A stretch of DNA of 64,000 bases from Ruminiclostridium josui JCM 17888 (GTDB lineage Bacteria > Bacillota > Clostridia > Acetivibrionales > DSM-1351). Shown one piece after another: positions 33,201 to 43,005 of the stretch. The first letter of the stretch is position 1. The number at the start of each line of letters is the position of its first letter. The notes beneath the pieces are model-generated. The model saw only the letters and a program-made list of their open reading frames with translations, made no database searches and was not told where the DNA came from. A program made the translations under genes and the position numbers. The stretch is taken from contig NZ_JAGE01000002.1 in NCBI RefSeq assembly GCF_000526495.1, positions 310,001-374,000 of the forward strand, read 5' to 3'.

Positions 33201-36200
33201 ATAGGACATTTGCCGCATTTTTGGATTTTGACTGGAAAAATAATTTAAAGAATATGAAGTATTTAAACAAAGAAGAACATGACAATTTCCATTCTCAGCA
33301 CCTTAACATCAGGAAGTTTTCAGAAAATGAGAAGAGTATACCTTTGGAAAAGTACAGCTTTAAAAGAAGTGATTATACCCTTCGCTCATGCAGAAGAGAG
33401 TATCTTGGAGAAAGCATTTCTTTTGAAAAGTTTAGTAAATTCATGAATCTTCTGAGCCATGAGAAAAAGGATGGCATGGACTATTCACTGTATCCTTCAG
33501 TTTCAGGGATATATGGTATCCATATATATGTATATATCAGGGATAAAGGAGTTGAAGGTCTAGATGAAGGTATTTATTACTATAATCCTCGGAAACATGA
33601 GTTAGTCCTTGTGACATCAACATTGACAAAGAAAATAAAACCAAGTTATACACCTTTTAACAGAAAGCAATACCAGCAGTCTGCTTTCTGCCTATACCTA
33701 ATAAGTAAACCGGATGATATTAAGCATCTATACAATGATGACAGTTTGTATTTAAGTCTTCTGGAAGCAGGGTATTTGGGGCAGCTCCTTATGGATAAGC
33801 AGGCAGAGTTTGATATAGGAGTATGCCCAATAGGTGGTTTGGACTTCGAGCGAATACGCCCAGATTTCAAGCTTGATGAAGGCTATAAACTACTTCACAG
33901 CTTTACTTGTGGAGGCTTTGTACAGGAAATCCCGGAGGATAGAGAATTCCTTGAAGAGGGTAAAGGAAATACAATAGATGCTGATTTACGTAAGGAAAAG
34001 CCTTCCATAAAGAGAGTACCGATGCAGTATGATTTGGCTATTGTAGGAATCAGTGGTAGATATCCAGGGGCACGCAATATGGACGAGTTTTGGGATATTC
34101 TAAAGGAAGGCAAAAGTAGTATAAGTGATATTCCTGAGGAAAGAAAGAAATTATTCAAGGTATTTGGGGATGGGGCTGAAAGAGAAAAAAGCCGGGGAGG
34201 TTATCTAGAGGATATAGATAGCTTTGACAGTCTGCTATTTAATATTTCACCTTCGGAGGCCCGTATTACGGACCCACAGGAACGCCTCTTCTTGGAAATT
34301 GCATGGGAATGTCTGGAAAATGCAGGCTATACTGCTGAGAATCTTTTGAAAACTTCCGGCAGAATAGGTGTATTTGTTGGAGCCATGTGGAACGATTACC
34401 AGAACCAGAGTTCAAATTTAAGGAGTAATGCACGGGAAGTTAAGACAACAGCTTTCCACTCATCTGTTGCCAACAGAGTGTCATATTTCTTCAATTTTAC
34501 TGGACCAAGTATTGCTGTAAATACTTCTTGTTCCTCAGCTATGACCGCTCTTCATTTTGCATGTGAAAGCATAAAAAGGGGAGAGTGCGATGCGGCTTTG
34601 GTAGGTGGAGTCAACCTGTTAACACATACGTATCATGAGGATCTCCTTTTAGGCTTGGACATGTTGTCAAAGGACGGCCAGTGTAGACCGTTTGGCGCTC
34701 AGGCTACGGGATGGCTTCCAGGAGAGGGTGTAGGTGCGGTACTCATTAAGCCAGTTGAATATGCAGAAAGAGACAAAGACTATATTCACGGTGTTATAAA
34801 AGGAACGTCCATCGGACACAGCGGAAGAAGTGTACGGTTTGGGGCGCCAAACACAGTTGCACAGGAAGAAGACATTAAAAGATTAATTGAAATCTCAGGG
34901 GTTTCTGCTGAAACCATAAGCTATATTGAGGCAGCGGCAGCTGGTTCAAGTATTGCCGATGCTTCTGAAATAAATGCCATAAAAAATGTGTTTGAGGGTT
35001 GTATAAATCAAGAGACTCCTTTGCTGATAGGTTCTGTTAAAGGTAGTATAGGGCATCTTGAATCAGCTTCGGCAATATCACAATTGGCGAAAGTTCTACT
35101 TCAGATGAAGCACCACCAGATTGTGCCTTCAGTTAATTCCAGTCCTGTGAATTCGCTTATACAGCTTCAGGGAAGCGGACTTGAAATTACGGATGTTCTT
35201 AGACCTTGGAGTAACCGTAACAGTAAGAATGATGAAGTTAAAACAGAAAAACACATACCATTAAGGGCAATAATAAATGCTTTTGGAGCTACAGGCTCAG
35301 GAGGACATATTATCCTTGAGGAATATATACATGAGGAAAACAGGCTGGATACGATAGGAAAAGTGATAATTCCAATATCAGCAGCTTCGGAGAATCAATT
35401 GAATCTTCAGGTGTCAAGACTTTATGAATACCTCAAAGGAAGTTCTGACAGAGCTTTGAACTTGGCGGATATCGGATATACGCTCAAGGTAGGGCGTATT
35501 GAAATGGATGAAAGACTGGCTATTGTTGCAGAAAATATAGTTGATCTTATAGAAAAGTTGCAGTTGGCTTCAAATGGCCAAACTACCCATGGTGTTTATA
35601 GAGGGAAAGCTAACTCCGACAAAGTCTTAAGAGTGAAAGAGGACAAGGAAAACATTCATTCCATTGCAGAGCAGTGGGTTAATGGTGCTGTTGTTGAGTG
35701 GAACCTTTTAAAAGAGGGAAAAAGAATACCTTTGCCAACTTATCCATTTGCTAAAGTAAAGCACTGGTATGAAGATTCAGACATAGAACTTTCAGGAGAG
35801 AATTGGTCCATGGAAAATAGGAAAAGCAGACCGGAAGACAAGGAAGATATTTCGGAGTATGAGACACATGAGGATAGTACTCTTTTAAATAAAGCGGAAA
35901 ATTATTTAAAGAAAATATTTTCAGATGCTTCCGAGGTTCCGCTGTCACTGATTAATGTTAAGTCCACCCTTGATAAATATGGCATTAATTCAATAATGAT
36001 TGCTAAATTGAACAGCCGCCTTGAAAAAGATTTTGGTGAACTTCCTAAAACACTCTTTTTTGAGTACCAGACAATTCATGAACTTGCCGGATACTTTTTA
36101 AATACTCATTCTGACAAATTGGCGCTTTTATCGGATGTACCAATATCTGTATCAAAGTCGGTGACATACAGGAGTATCCCAGAGACCACTGAACTGAAGC

Positions 36201-39200
36201 AAAACGGTTTAAGGTCCTTGACTATTAGGAGTGAGCAGGAAAATAAAGTGGGTGATATTGCCATCATAGGCTTGAGCGGAAGGTATCCAAAAGCAAGGAC
36301 AATGGAAGAATTTTGGGAGAACCTTAAAAACGGAATTGATTGTATCTCAGAAATACCTGTAGATAGATGGGATTACAAAAAGTTTTTTGATGCAGAAAAA
36401 CGTACTCCAGGGAAAATTTATTCCAAATGGGGTGGATTTATTGATGATGTAGATAAGTTTGATCCTCTATTCTTCAATATTTCACCCAGAGAAGCTGAAA
36501 CTATGGATCCTCAGGAAAGGTTGTTCTTAGAAACGGTCTGGAACACTTTTGAGGATTCAGGGTATAACCAGAGTACTTTAAAGAAGGCTTTCAATGGCAA
36601 TATTGGTGTTTTTGTCGGTGTCATGTATGTAGAATATCAGTTGTGGAATGATTTAAACAAGATAAACAGCGATCGGTTGTCTGTTGTATCAACCTATGGC
36701 TCAATAGCTAACAGGGTTTCCTATATATTTGACTTCCATGGCCCCAGTATGGCTGTAGATACACTGTGTTCATCCTCTTTAACGGCTATTCACCTTGCTG
36801 TAGAAAGTATCAAACGGGGTGAATGTGAGGCTGCAATAGCAGGCGGAGTAAATTTATCTATACATCCTGCTAAATATATTGTTCACTCCCAGTTATCTAT
36901 GTCCTCTACAGACGGGCGTTGCAGGAGCTTTGGAGAAGGTGGGGACGGTTTTGTACCGGGAGAAGGCGTTGGTGCTGTTCTGCTAAAGCCGTTACATGAT
37001 GCAATAAGGGACGGAGACAATATTTATGGTGTAATAAAGGCGACCTCAATTAATCATGGAGGAAAAACCAACGGCTATACTGTCCCAAATCCGACAGCAC
37101 AAAGTAATTTGATACGGGAGTCATTTAGAAAAGCCGGGATAGACCCCCTTACCATAAGCTATGTGGAGGCTCACGGAACAGGTACATCCCTGGGAGATCC
37201 CATTGAAATTACAGCTTTGTCCAAGAGCTTTGGTGAAAATTTAGGTGTAGGCCAATTCTGCTCCATTGGCTCAGTCAAATCAAATATCGGCCATCTTGAA
37301 GGAGCGTCAGGTATAGCAGGCCTTACCAAGGTGCTTATGCAGATGAAATATAAAAAACTTGTTCCATCTCTGCATTCAAAAATACCAAACCCAAATATCA
37401 ACTTTGAGAAAACGCCTTTCTATGTCCAGCAAGAATTGGCTGACTGGAACCAGCCTGTAATTCAAGTTGACGGTGAGAGTAAAACCTATCCACGGAGGGC
37501 TACCGTTAGTGCATTTGGGGCAAGCGGGGCCAATGCACATATTGTTATTGAGGAATACAATACTATAGTAGATGATACTGAAGACAAACGTCCCCAGATA
37601 ATAATATTGTCAGCAAAAGATGGTGACCAACTCAAAAGATATGTAGAAAAGCTTCTTGATGCAGTGGGGAACTTGCAAGCATTATCTTCAAACCTAAAAA
37701 GTGTAGCCTATACTCTTCAGGTAGGCCGTGATGCAATGGATGAACGGTTAGCTGTAGTTGTAGGTTCATTTGAAGAACTAGAGGAAAAACTGAAGAGCTT
37801 TATAGAAGGCCGGAATAATATACATGGACTTTATTACGGGCAGGCTAAGCGTAATAAAGACTTGTTGACTATTTTCACTGAAGATGAAGATTTACAAAAT
37901 ACAGTAGATTCATGGATTTCTAAAGGTAAGTATGAGAAGTTAGCGGAGCTTTGGGCTAAAGGCTTGAATATTGAATGGGAGAAACTGTACGAGCATAAAA
38001 AACCTCTCCGTATCAGTCTGCCTACGTACCCATTTGCAGGAAAACGCTATTGGATAAACAATGATAACCTTGCATCAACTAATTTGGTGCCTGTAGAGCT
38101 GCAGCAAGAAAAAGCCTACGTATCGCAGGATAATCAAAGAAACACTTTGAAAGAAGAAGTGAAGGAAAACTTTGAAATAATGACTTTTGAAGAAATATGG
38201 GAAGAAAAGGCCCTGTTAAAAACTTCACAAGATAGAATAAAAACTCTGGTATGCTTCCTTTCAGAACAGGAAAACCAGAAGACTGCCCAAGAAGTTATAC
38301 AGACCATAGACCCAATGACAAAGGTTGTATTTATTTCACAAAGTACAGGCTTTTTGAAACAGTCACAGACGAATTACAGTATATCAAAAGCATACGAGGA
38401 CTACAAAAAGGCATTTGGTGGCATCCTTGAGGACTTTGATTCATTGGACGGTGTGCTGTACCTTTGGCCGGAAGAAGATTTAACCTGTGTAAAAGATTAT
38501 TCTGCCATTCTATATACGCTGCAAGCTATATCTTCTTTAAAAATAAAAAATGTAAAAATTATACTGTCTGGACAATTCAAAAATAGTATTGATGACTGCT
38601 ATATGGAGTCATGGCTTGGCTTTGAGCGTTCATTGGGATTTGCACTGCCCGGTATCAGGCTGGCAAGTGTGTATAGGAATGAAGGAGAGAAGACTAGAGA
38701 AATAGGCGACATATTACGTTTACTTTGGAATGAGTTGAATTCTGAGAGTATAGAAAGTGTTCTGTACAAGGAAGGTAAACGGCATGTATACAGGGCTAGG
38801 CCTATATCTATGGAGACTGCCGGAAACTCAATACGTGATGAAGGAACCTACCTTATTACAGGAGGATTAGGAAAACTGGGATACTTGTTTGCGGATTACC
38901 TGGCGAAAACATACCATGCTAATATCATACTTACAGGAAGAACTCTTTTAAATGAAGAAAAGCAACAGAAAATAAAGGAACTTGAAAAGAAGGGCAGCAG
39001 GATTTTTTACATACAAAGTGATGTAAGTGACTTAAAAACTATGAAAGAAGGCTTAAACAGGGCTAGAGAACTTTTCGGAGATATTCATGGGGTTATCCAT
39101 TTAGCAGGGGTCATAAACAGTAACAATATCGTTGAAAGTACTATTGACAGCTTTAAAAATGTATTGGAACCCAAAATTGAAGGAACTCTTGTTTTGGAGG

Positions 39201-42200
39201 ATTTGCTTAAGGATGAACCACTGGATTTTATCTGCTATTTTTCATCGGCATCTGCAGTCTTAGGTGATTTTGGCTCATGTGATTATGCAGTGGCTAATCG
39301 TTTTCAAACAGCTTTTGCCAATTACAGGAGCAACCAGGGCCTTGGAAGGGGTAAAGCGGTAGCAATACAATGGCCGGTGTGGAAAGACGGGGGTATGAGC
39401 TTTGAAAGTGAAGAAAATGCGAAAATGTACCTTAAAACCAGCGGACAACATTTCCTGGATTCAAATCAAGGTATTGAGTTGTTTGAAAGGATTCTTGGCA
39501 CAAATAATACCCAGCCTCTTGTTTTGGTAGGACAACGCAGTCGTATTGAAAAATTTCTGCGGCTTACACAAGTCCAGTCAGAAGCAAATTCGAGTAATCT
39601 GCCTTGTGCCCCAGGACTAGGCTTCCGACCTGAAATGAAAGGATTCTCTTTTGAACAGTGCCTGGAATTGGACCTTAAGGAACTGATAACCAAGGTACTA
39701 AAAATACCTATGGAGGAACTGGATATAGAAGAGAGCCTTGCTGAATTTGGATTTGACTCCATAAGTCTGACTGAATACGCTAAGCATCTTACAGAGCTTT
39801 ATAATATTGAAATTACTCCTGCGCTGTTTTATGAGCAGTCAACGATTCAAAAGCTTGTGGAGTACTATTTGACTGAGCATGGCGATGCTGTGAAGAAGTT
39901 CTATAAAGAAGGAACATTAAAAGAGAAAACCCCAATCGTAGTTGAAACTGTTGCAAAAGCTGAATCTGCAGTTGATGAAGTTATTAAGGCTGCTAAAGAG
40001 GATATTAGGGTTGAAAATACTACCGAAAGTCGTGAGACAGATGAGCCAATTGCCATAATAGGAATGAGCGGGCGGTTTCCTAAGGCCAGAAATATCAATG
40101 AAATGTGGGATATTCTTGAGAAAGGCATAGATGCGGTTGAAGAAATACCGCCTGAACGCTTTGATTGGAGAAAATACTTCGGCGATCCCATAAATGAGCC
40201 AGATAAAACCAATTGTAAATGGTGTGGCTGTGTACCTGGTGTTAGTGAATTTGATCCGGCGTTTTTTGATATTTCTCCAAGGGAAGCTGTGAGTATGGAC
40301 CCTAGACAGAGACTTTTACTTCAGGAGGCATGGAAGGCATTAGAAGATGCCGGGTATGGCGAAAAGCATATTAAGAACAGTAAAATAGGGATGTTTGTAG
40401 GTGTAGAACAGGGAGACTACCAGTATCTTATAAAAGACACCAGTATAACCTCAAATAACAATGCCGTTCTTGCAGCACGGTTAGCATATTTCCTTGACCT
40501 TAAAGGGCCTGTGCTGGCAATAGATACCGCATGTTCCTCAGGACTTGTGGCTGTGCATCAGGCTTGCATGAGCCTGCGGAACCATGAGTGTGATACTGCT
40601 GTAGCTGCAGGGGCCACTTTACTGCTTTCTCCACGAACTCTGGTCGGCATGGGACAGGCGGGAATGCTTTCAAATGACGGAAAATGCTATACATTTGACA
40701 GGCGTGCCAATGGTATTGTTCCTGGTGAAGCGGTTGCAGCAGTTGTACTAAAGCCGTTGTCCAAGGCTGTGGAAGATGGAGATCCGGTTTATGCCGTTAT
40801 AAAAGGAAGTGGAATAAACTTTGATGGTAAGACCAATGGGATTACTGCTCCCAACGGAATAGCCCAAACCGAGCTGATAAAATCGGTATACGACCGGTAC
40901 CATGTGAATCCAGAGGATATTGAGTATATCGTAACCCATGGCACCGGGACCAAATTGGGAGACCCTGTAGAAATCAATGCACTTAATAATGCTTTTAAAG
41001 CCTACACTAATAAGCAGGGATACTGTGCTGTTACATCCAACAAAACTAATTTCGGACATGCACTAGGAACCTCAGGGTTAATCAGCTTGATAAGCTTGGT
41101 TCAGGCTTTTAATCATGAGACAATTCCTGCAAATATCCATTTTGAGCAGCAAAATGAATATATTAACTGGATGGAAAGTCCTTTCTACGTAAATAAAAAG
41201 AGCAAACCTTGGCCTCATATTCCAGGAAAAATCCGTACTGGTGCTGTAAGTGCTTTTGGAATGAGCGGAACTAACGCACATGTTGTTTTGCAGAGCGGCT
41301 ATGAAAATAGTAACCAAAAAGAAGTTGAAACCTTACCATACTATTTGCTGGTGCTTTCAGCTAAAACCAAGGAGGCACTGAGTGATAAAGTTGAAGATAT
41401 GGTTCGCGTTCTTGAAAACGGTATTTTCAAGGAAAAGGATTTACACAGTATCAGTTATACTTTGCTTCAAGGACGTCATCATTTCAGTCACCGTTGTGCT
41501 GTTGTCGTAAAGAACATAAACGATGCCATAGATGCACTTAAGAAAGTGGCTAAAGGAGAAATGCCATCAAACTTTATTAAAGGTACCGCTGATAAAAAGT
41601 TTGCAAGTAAAAAAGCTTCAGAGCATCTTGAAAAGGACATTCCAAATACAATTCAAGAGATGGAAAAAGACATAAACATATATAAGAAAGCTCTTGAAAC
41701 TGTGGCAGACCTTTATTGTCAGGGTTATTCCATTGACTGGGAAGCACTTTTTGGAAATAAAAGACTTAATAGGCTTCATCTACCTTCATATCCTTTTTCA
41801 AAGGAGATTTACTGGGCTCGTGAGATTACATACTCAACTGATAAGCAAGTAGATGAGAATTTGAAGCAGCTTCCGGTACGAGAAGTAAAAGACAGGATTG
41901 AAGATGGTGATGAAAAGCCTAAAAACATATCTTTGCGTCCTTTATTACAGAAAACAGACATACAAGAATACCCGGCGGGTATTAAAGAGCAATCTGTGAA
42001 ATTAAGGCCCTTAGGTCTTACATTGGCAAAGCCTGAAATAAAGGATGATTCCGAACCGCAGGAAAGTACCAAAGGTTCAAGTCATACAGAAGCTTTAATA
42101 GTAACTCCGGTGGATTCATTATTAGATGAGCTTCGGGAAAGTCTTGCAAAAGCACTTTATTTAAAGCAGGAAGATGTAGGATTGGACAAGCAATTTATTG

Positions 42201-42916
42201 ATATGGGAATGGATTCTATTATAGGTGTAGAATGGATAAGAGAAATAAATAGAAAATACGGTACCTCTTTGGGAGCTACCAGAGTCTATGACTATCCCAC
42301 ATTACGGGAATTCTCAGTGTTTATGGCTAAAGAGATGGAAAACAAAGGCATGAATTCTAAAGAAAAACAAAAAAATACATCTGCCCCGCAAAAAACAGAG
42401 GAAATATCATTACTGGATTCCGTAAAGGCATCCCGAAAAAAGCAACATGAAAAATATCAAACCCATGAAAATACTGATTTTGCCATTTCTGAAAGCTATG
42501 TACGGGAGTTGCAAGAAGAACTGAGAATTAGCTTTGCTGAAGCCTTGTATATAAAACCGGAGGAAGTGGAGCTTAACAAGCAGTTCAATGAAATGGGAAT
42601 GGACTCAATCATAGGAGTGGAATGGATAAGAGCAATCAATAAAAAATACGGTACTTCATTTGGAGCTGCCAGAATTTATGATTACCCTACTATAAACGAA
42701 TTTAGCAGTTTTATGGCTAAAGAATTGAAAAAAAACGGAGAAGATGAAAATCAAAAGGCTACTTCCTTAAATCCATACTTAAATCTTCGTGAAATGCTTG
42801 AGAAGGTTCAAAAGGGTACTTTGAATGCAGAACAGGGGGAGCAAATACTGAACAGTTTGAAGAATTGGGATGAATCCTCCAATGATGACAATGCTCTTTC
42901 GAGTTTTTACGAATAA
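30215..42916 (+). CDS. Giant subunit B: A(Ser)-PCP-PCP-Ox-Ox-KS0-ACP-KS-KR-ACP-KS-ACP-ACP
   Basis: About 4,233 residues. ATG 30215 is preferred (AGGAAGGG upstream); GTG 30209, overlapping the previous stop, is the alternative. Domains: A (1 to about 530; pocket residues D226 V227 W230 H269 F294 S296 L319 V327 D328 K516, a serine code); PCP1 (S579) and PCP2 (S693), both GATSLTMAQ; Ox1 (about 765-965) and Ox2 (about 1047-1240), both SagB/McbC-type flavin dehydrogenases; KS3 (about 1272-1700; C1439 kept, HGTGT His replaced by A1574, hence non-elongating); ACP6 (S1926); KS4 (from 2013, C2185); KR2 (about 2695-3090, Y3024/N3028, no diagnostic Asp); ACP7 (S3182); KS5 (from 3277, C3440); ACP8 (S4001, W4007) and ACP9 (S4131, W4137). 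A helical docking-like tail closes it. KS5-ACP-ACP is the beta-branching module, and the branching genes follow at once. Confidence 0.93.
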   Translation: MTDKQFLLRDNDHKRLLEWNKTFREYPLHKCLHEFIEEQVRKSPDNPAVRFDGEQLSYLEFNNRANRCARYLRSLGIGPDSIVGVIMERSLELPIALTAILKAGGAYLPLDPGYPEERIRFMLEDAGVSVILTQEKFGSIVGDFEGTKFYMDSQWKYISGEQGNDLDNLASSESLAYIIYTSGSTGKPKGCMLPHRAIVNRLLWMQEKYCLTESDRVLQKTPFTFDVSVWEFFWPLLSGACLVLAKPGGHKDSNYLVEAIRNEGITTCHFVPSMLRFFTGNPNVGKCNTLRQVFTSGEALTYDLMKEFKGNLGAELHNLYGPTEAAVDVTYWRCQEREDKKVPIGRPIFNIQTYILDDNLNQVSIGEEGELHIGGIGLAKGYLNRPDLTAEKFIDNPFSTEPGAKLYKTGDKCRFLPDGNIEFLGRMDFQVKLRGNRIELGEIEETLRAYDDIQEAVVLVKDQESLDPKLVAYIVKDGEFPTSKQLREFIKGRLPDYMVPNIFVPIASMPVTQHGKLDRKALPWPIKDTSTELQKTTGVKKELNINEDVSEFLLDFMVNALENREIKEDSDLFDFGATSLTMAQLVEKIQNQYGIQVPVDVFLDEPTIKAVSNYVNSKVKEQSIATGSLDVDVRVDEKVETPEQQPYMEKVDINDKGEIKLDVVRYLMGFFSKISGLERIEAGDDLFDIGATSLTMAQMVEVIQKTYNVTVPIDVILEDPSINAIAAYVAEKAKFSEFKSEVKKQPVEKNIELVKEPTESIRDSQKIIRLNKAIFKESAYQKGRFKRNYVKKLIPFGSFSSFLSLLSRETIDGESKYLHPTAGGLNAVQTYIYIKENSIEGFERGIYYYHPEKHVLYLIHNDPEIEEDIFFEYDRPFFHNAGFVLFFIAQLDAITPVYQGVSPSLVTIDAGYMGQLLLSRQSEFGMGVCPVVGVDFERIASYFKLDKGHRFIHCMLGGTAGNHSLQDGDKNEKGLLEYIQKTGKNITNHLKNYTGDRTFAAFLDFDWKNNLKNMKYLNKEEHDNFHSQHLNIRKFSENEKSIPLEKYSFKRSDYTLRSCRREYLGESISFEKFSKFMNLLSHEKKDGMDYSLYPSVSGIYGIHIYVYIRDKGVEGLDEGIYYYNPRKHELVLVTSTLTKKIKPSYTPFNRKQYQQSAFCLYLISKPDDIKHLYNDDSLYLSLLEAGYLGQLLMDKQAEFDIGVCPIGGLDFERIRPDFKLDEGYKLLHSFTCGGFVQEIPEDREFLEEGKGNTIDADLRKEKPSIKRVPMQYDLAIVGISGRYPGARNMDEFWDILKEGKSSISDIPEERKKLFKVFGDGAEREKSRGGYLEDIDSFDSLLFNISPSEARITDPQERLFLEIAWECLENAGYTAENLLKTSGRIGVFVGAMWNDYQNQSSNLRSNAREVKTTAFHSSVANRVSYFFNFTGPSIAVNTSCSSAMTALHFACESIKRGECDAALVGGVNLLTHTYHEDLLLGLDMLSKDGQCRPFGAQATGWLPGEGVGAVLIKPVEYAERDKDYIHGVIKGTSIGHSGRSVRFGAPNTVAQEEDIKRLIEISGVSAETISYIEAAAAGSSIADASEINAIKNVFEGCINQETPLLIGSVKGSIGHLESASAISQLAKVLLQMKHHQIVPSVNSSPVNSLIQLQGSGLEITDVLRPWSNRNSKNDEVKTEKHIPLRAIINAFGATGSGGHIILEEYIHEENRLDTIGKVIIPISAASENQLNLQVSRLYEYLKGSSDRALNLADIGYTLKVGRIEMDERLAIVAENIVDLIEKLQLASNGQTTHGVYRGKANSDKVLRVKEDKENIHSIAEQWVNGAVVEWNLLKEGKRIPLPTYPFAKVKHWYEDSDIELSGENWSMENRKSRPEDKEDISEYETHEDSTLLNKAENYLKKIFSDASEVPLSLINVKSTLDKYGINSIMIAKLNSRLEKDFGELPKTLFFEYQTIHELAGYFLNTHSDKLALLSDVPISVSKSVTYRSIPETTELKQNGLRSLTIRSEQENKVGDIAIIGLSGRYPKARTMEEFWENLKNGIDCISEIPVDRWDYKKFFDAEKRTPGKIYSKWGGFIDDVDKFDPLFFNISPREAETMDPQERLFLETVWNTFEDSGYNQSTLKKAFNGNIGVFVGVMYVEYQLWNDLNKINSDRLSVVSTYGSIANRVSYIFDFHGPSMAVDTLCSSSLTAIHLAVESIKRGECEAAIAGGVNLSIHPAKYIVHSQLSMSSTDGRCRSFGEGGDGFVPGEGVGAVLLKPLHDAIRDGDNIYGVIKATSINHGGKTNGYTVPNPTAQSNLIRESFRKAGIDPLTISYVEAHGTGTSLGDPIEITALSKSFGENLGVGQFCSIGSVKSNIGHLEGASGIAGLTKVLMQMKYKKLVPSLHSKIPNPNINFEKTPFYVQQELADWNQPVIQVDGESKTYPRRATVSAFGASGANAHIVIEEYNTIVDDTEDKRPQIIILSAKDGDQLKRYVEKLLDAVGNLQALSSNLKSVAYTLQVGRDAMDERLAVVVGSFEELEEKLKSFIEGRNNIHGLYYGQAKRNKDLLTIFTEDEDLQNTVDSWISKGKYEKLAELWAKGLNIEWEKLYEHKKPLRISLPTYPFAGKRYWINNDNLASTNLVPVELQQEKAYVSQDNQRNTLKEEVKENFEIMTFEEIWEEKALLKTSQDRIKTLVCFLSEQENQKTAQEVIQTIDPMTKVVFISQSTGFLKQSQTNYSISKAYEDYKKAFGGILEDFDSLDGVLYLWPEEDLTCVKDYSAILYTLQAISSLKIKNVKIILSGQFKNSIDDCYMESWLGFERSLGFALPGIRLASVYRNEGEKTREIGDILRLLWNELNSESIESVLYKEGKRHVYRARPISMETAGNSIRDEGTYLITGGLGKLGYLFADYLAKTYHANIILTGRTLLNEEKQQKIKELEKKGSRIFYIQSDVSDLKTMKEGLNRARELFGDIHGVIHLAGVINSNNIVESTIDSFKNVLEPKIEGTLVLEDLLKDEPLDFICYFSSASAVLGDFGSCDYAVANRFQTAFANYRSNQGLGRGKAVAIQWPVWKDGGMSFESEENAKMYLKTSGQHFLDSNQGIELFERILGTNNTQPLVLVGQRSRIEKFLRLTQVQSEANSSNLPCAPGLGFRPEMKGFSFEQCLELDLKELITKVLKIPMEELDIEESLAEFGFDSISLTEYAKHLTELYNIEITPALFYEQSTIQKLVEYYLTEHGDAVKKFYKEGTLKEKTPIVVETVAKAESAVDEVIKAAKEDIRVENTTESRETDEPIAIIGMSGRFPKARNINEMWDILEKGIDAVEEIPPERFDWRKYFGDPINEPDKTNCKWCGCVPGVSEFDPAFFDISPREAVSMDPRQRLLLQEAWKALEDAGYGEKHIKNSKIGMFVGVEQGDYQYLIKDTSITSNNNAVLAARLAYFLDLKGPVLAIDTACSSGLVAVHQACMSLRNHECDTAVAAGATLLLSPRTLVGMGQAGMLSNDGKCYTFDRRANGIVPGEAVAAVVLKPLSKAVEDGDPVYAVIKGSGINFDGKTNGITAPNGIAQTELIKSVYDRYHVNPEDIEYIVTHGTGTKLGDPVEINALNNAFKAYTNKQGYCAVTSNKTNFGHALGTSGLISLISLVQAFNHETIPANIHFEQQNEYINWMESPFYVNKKSKPWPHIPGKIRTGAVSAFGMSGTNAHVVLQSGYENSNQKEVETLPYYLLVLSAKTKEALSDKVEDMVRVLENGIFKEKDLHSISYTLLQGRHHFSHRCAVVVKNINDAIDALKKVAKGEMPSNFIKGTADKKFASKKASEHLEKDIPNTIQEMEKDINIYKKALETVADLYCQGYSIDWEALFGNKRLNRLHLPSYPFSKEIYWAREITYSTDKQVDENLKQLPVREVKDRIEDGDEKPKNISLRPLLQKTDIQEYPAGIKEQSVKLRPLGLTLAKPEIKDDSEPQESTKGSSHTEALIVTPVDSLLDELRESLAKALYLKQEDVGLDKQFIDMGMDSIIGVEWIREINRKYGTSLGATRVYDYPTLREFSVFMAKEMENKGMNSKEKQKNTSAPQKTEEISLLDSVKASRKKQHEKYQTHENTDFAISESYVRELQEELRISFAEALYIKPEEVELNKQFNEMGMDSIIGVEWIRAINKKYGTSFGAARIYDYPTINEFSSFMAKELKKNGEDENQKATSLNPYLNLREMLEKVQKGTLNAEQGEQILNSLKNWDESSNDDNALSSFYE
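42120..42730 (+). repeat. Tandem duplicated ACP8/ACP9 coding units
   Basis: Two ACP units, about 42,115-42,335 and 42,505-42,725, share nearly the same core (MGMDSIIGVEWIR) and the same following YGTS-GA-R-YDYPT pattern. They are separated by a Lys/Gln-rich linker. This looks like an in-frame tandem duplication, common at beta-branching sites. Confidence 0.85.
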
Positions 42917-43005
42917 ACAATATTTAGTTTGAAAGCGTATAAGATGAGCAAAGATAAAATTCTTGCAATTGAAAAAATATAAATATGATTAAAAGGAGAA
43001 AGAAT

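Noticed and set aside
42985-43005. Upstream ATG for the HMGS-like gene
   Set aside because: The AGGAG ribosome binding site lies inside this stretch and serves the ATG at 43006, and family proteins begin at the equivalent residue.
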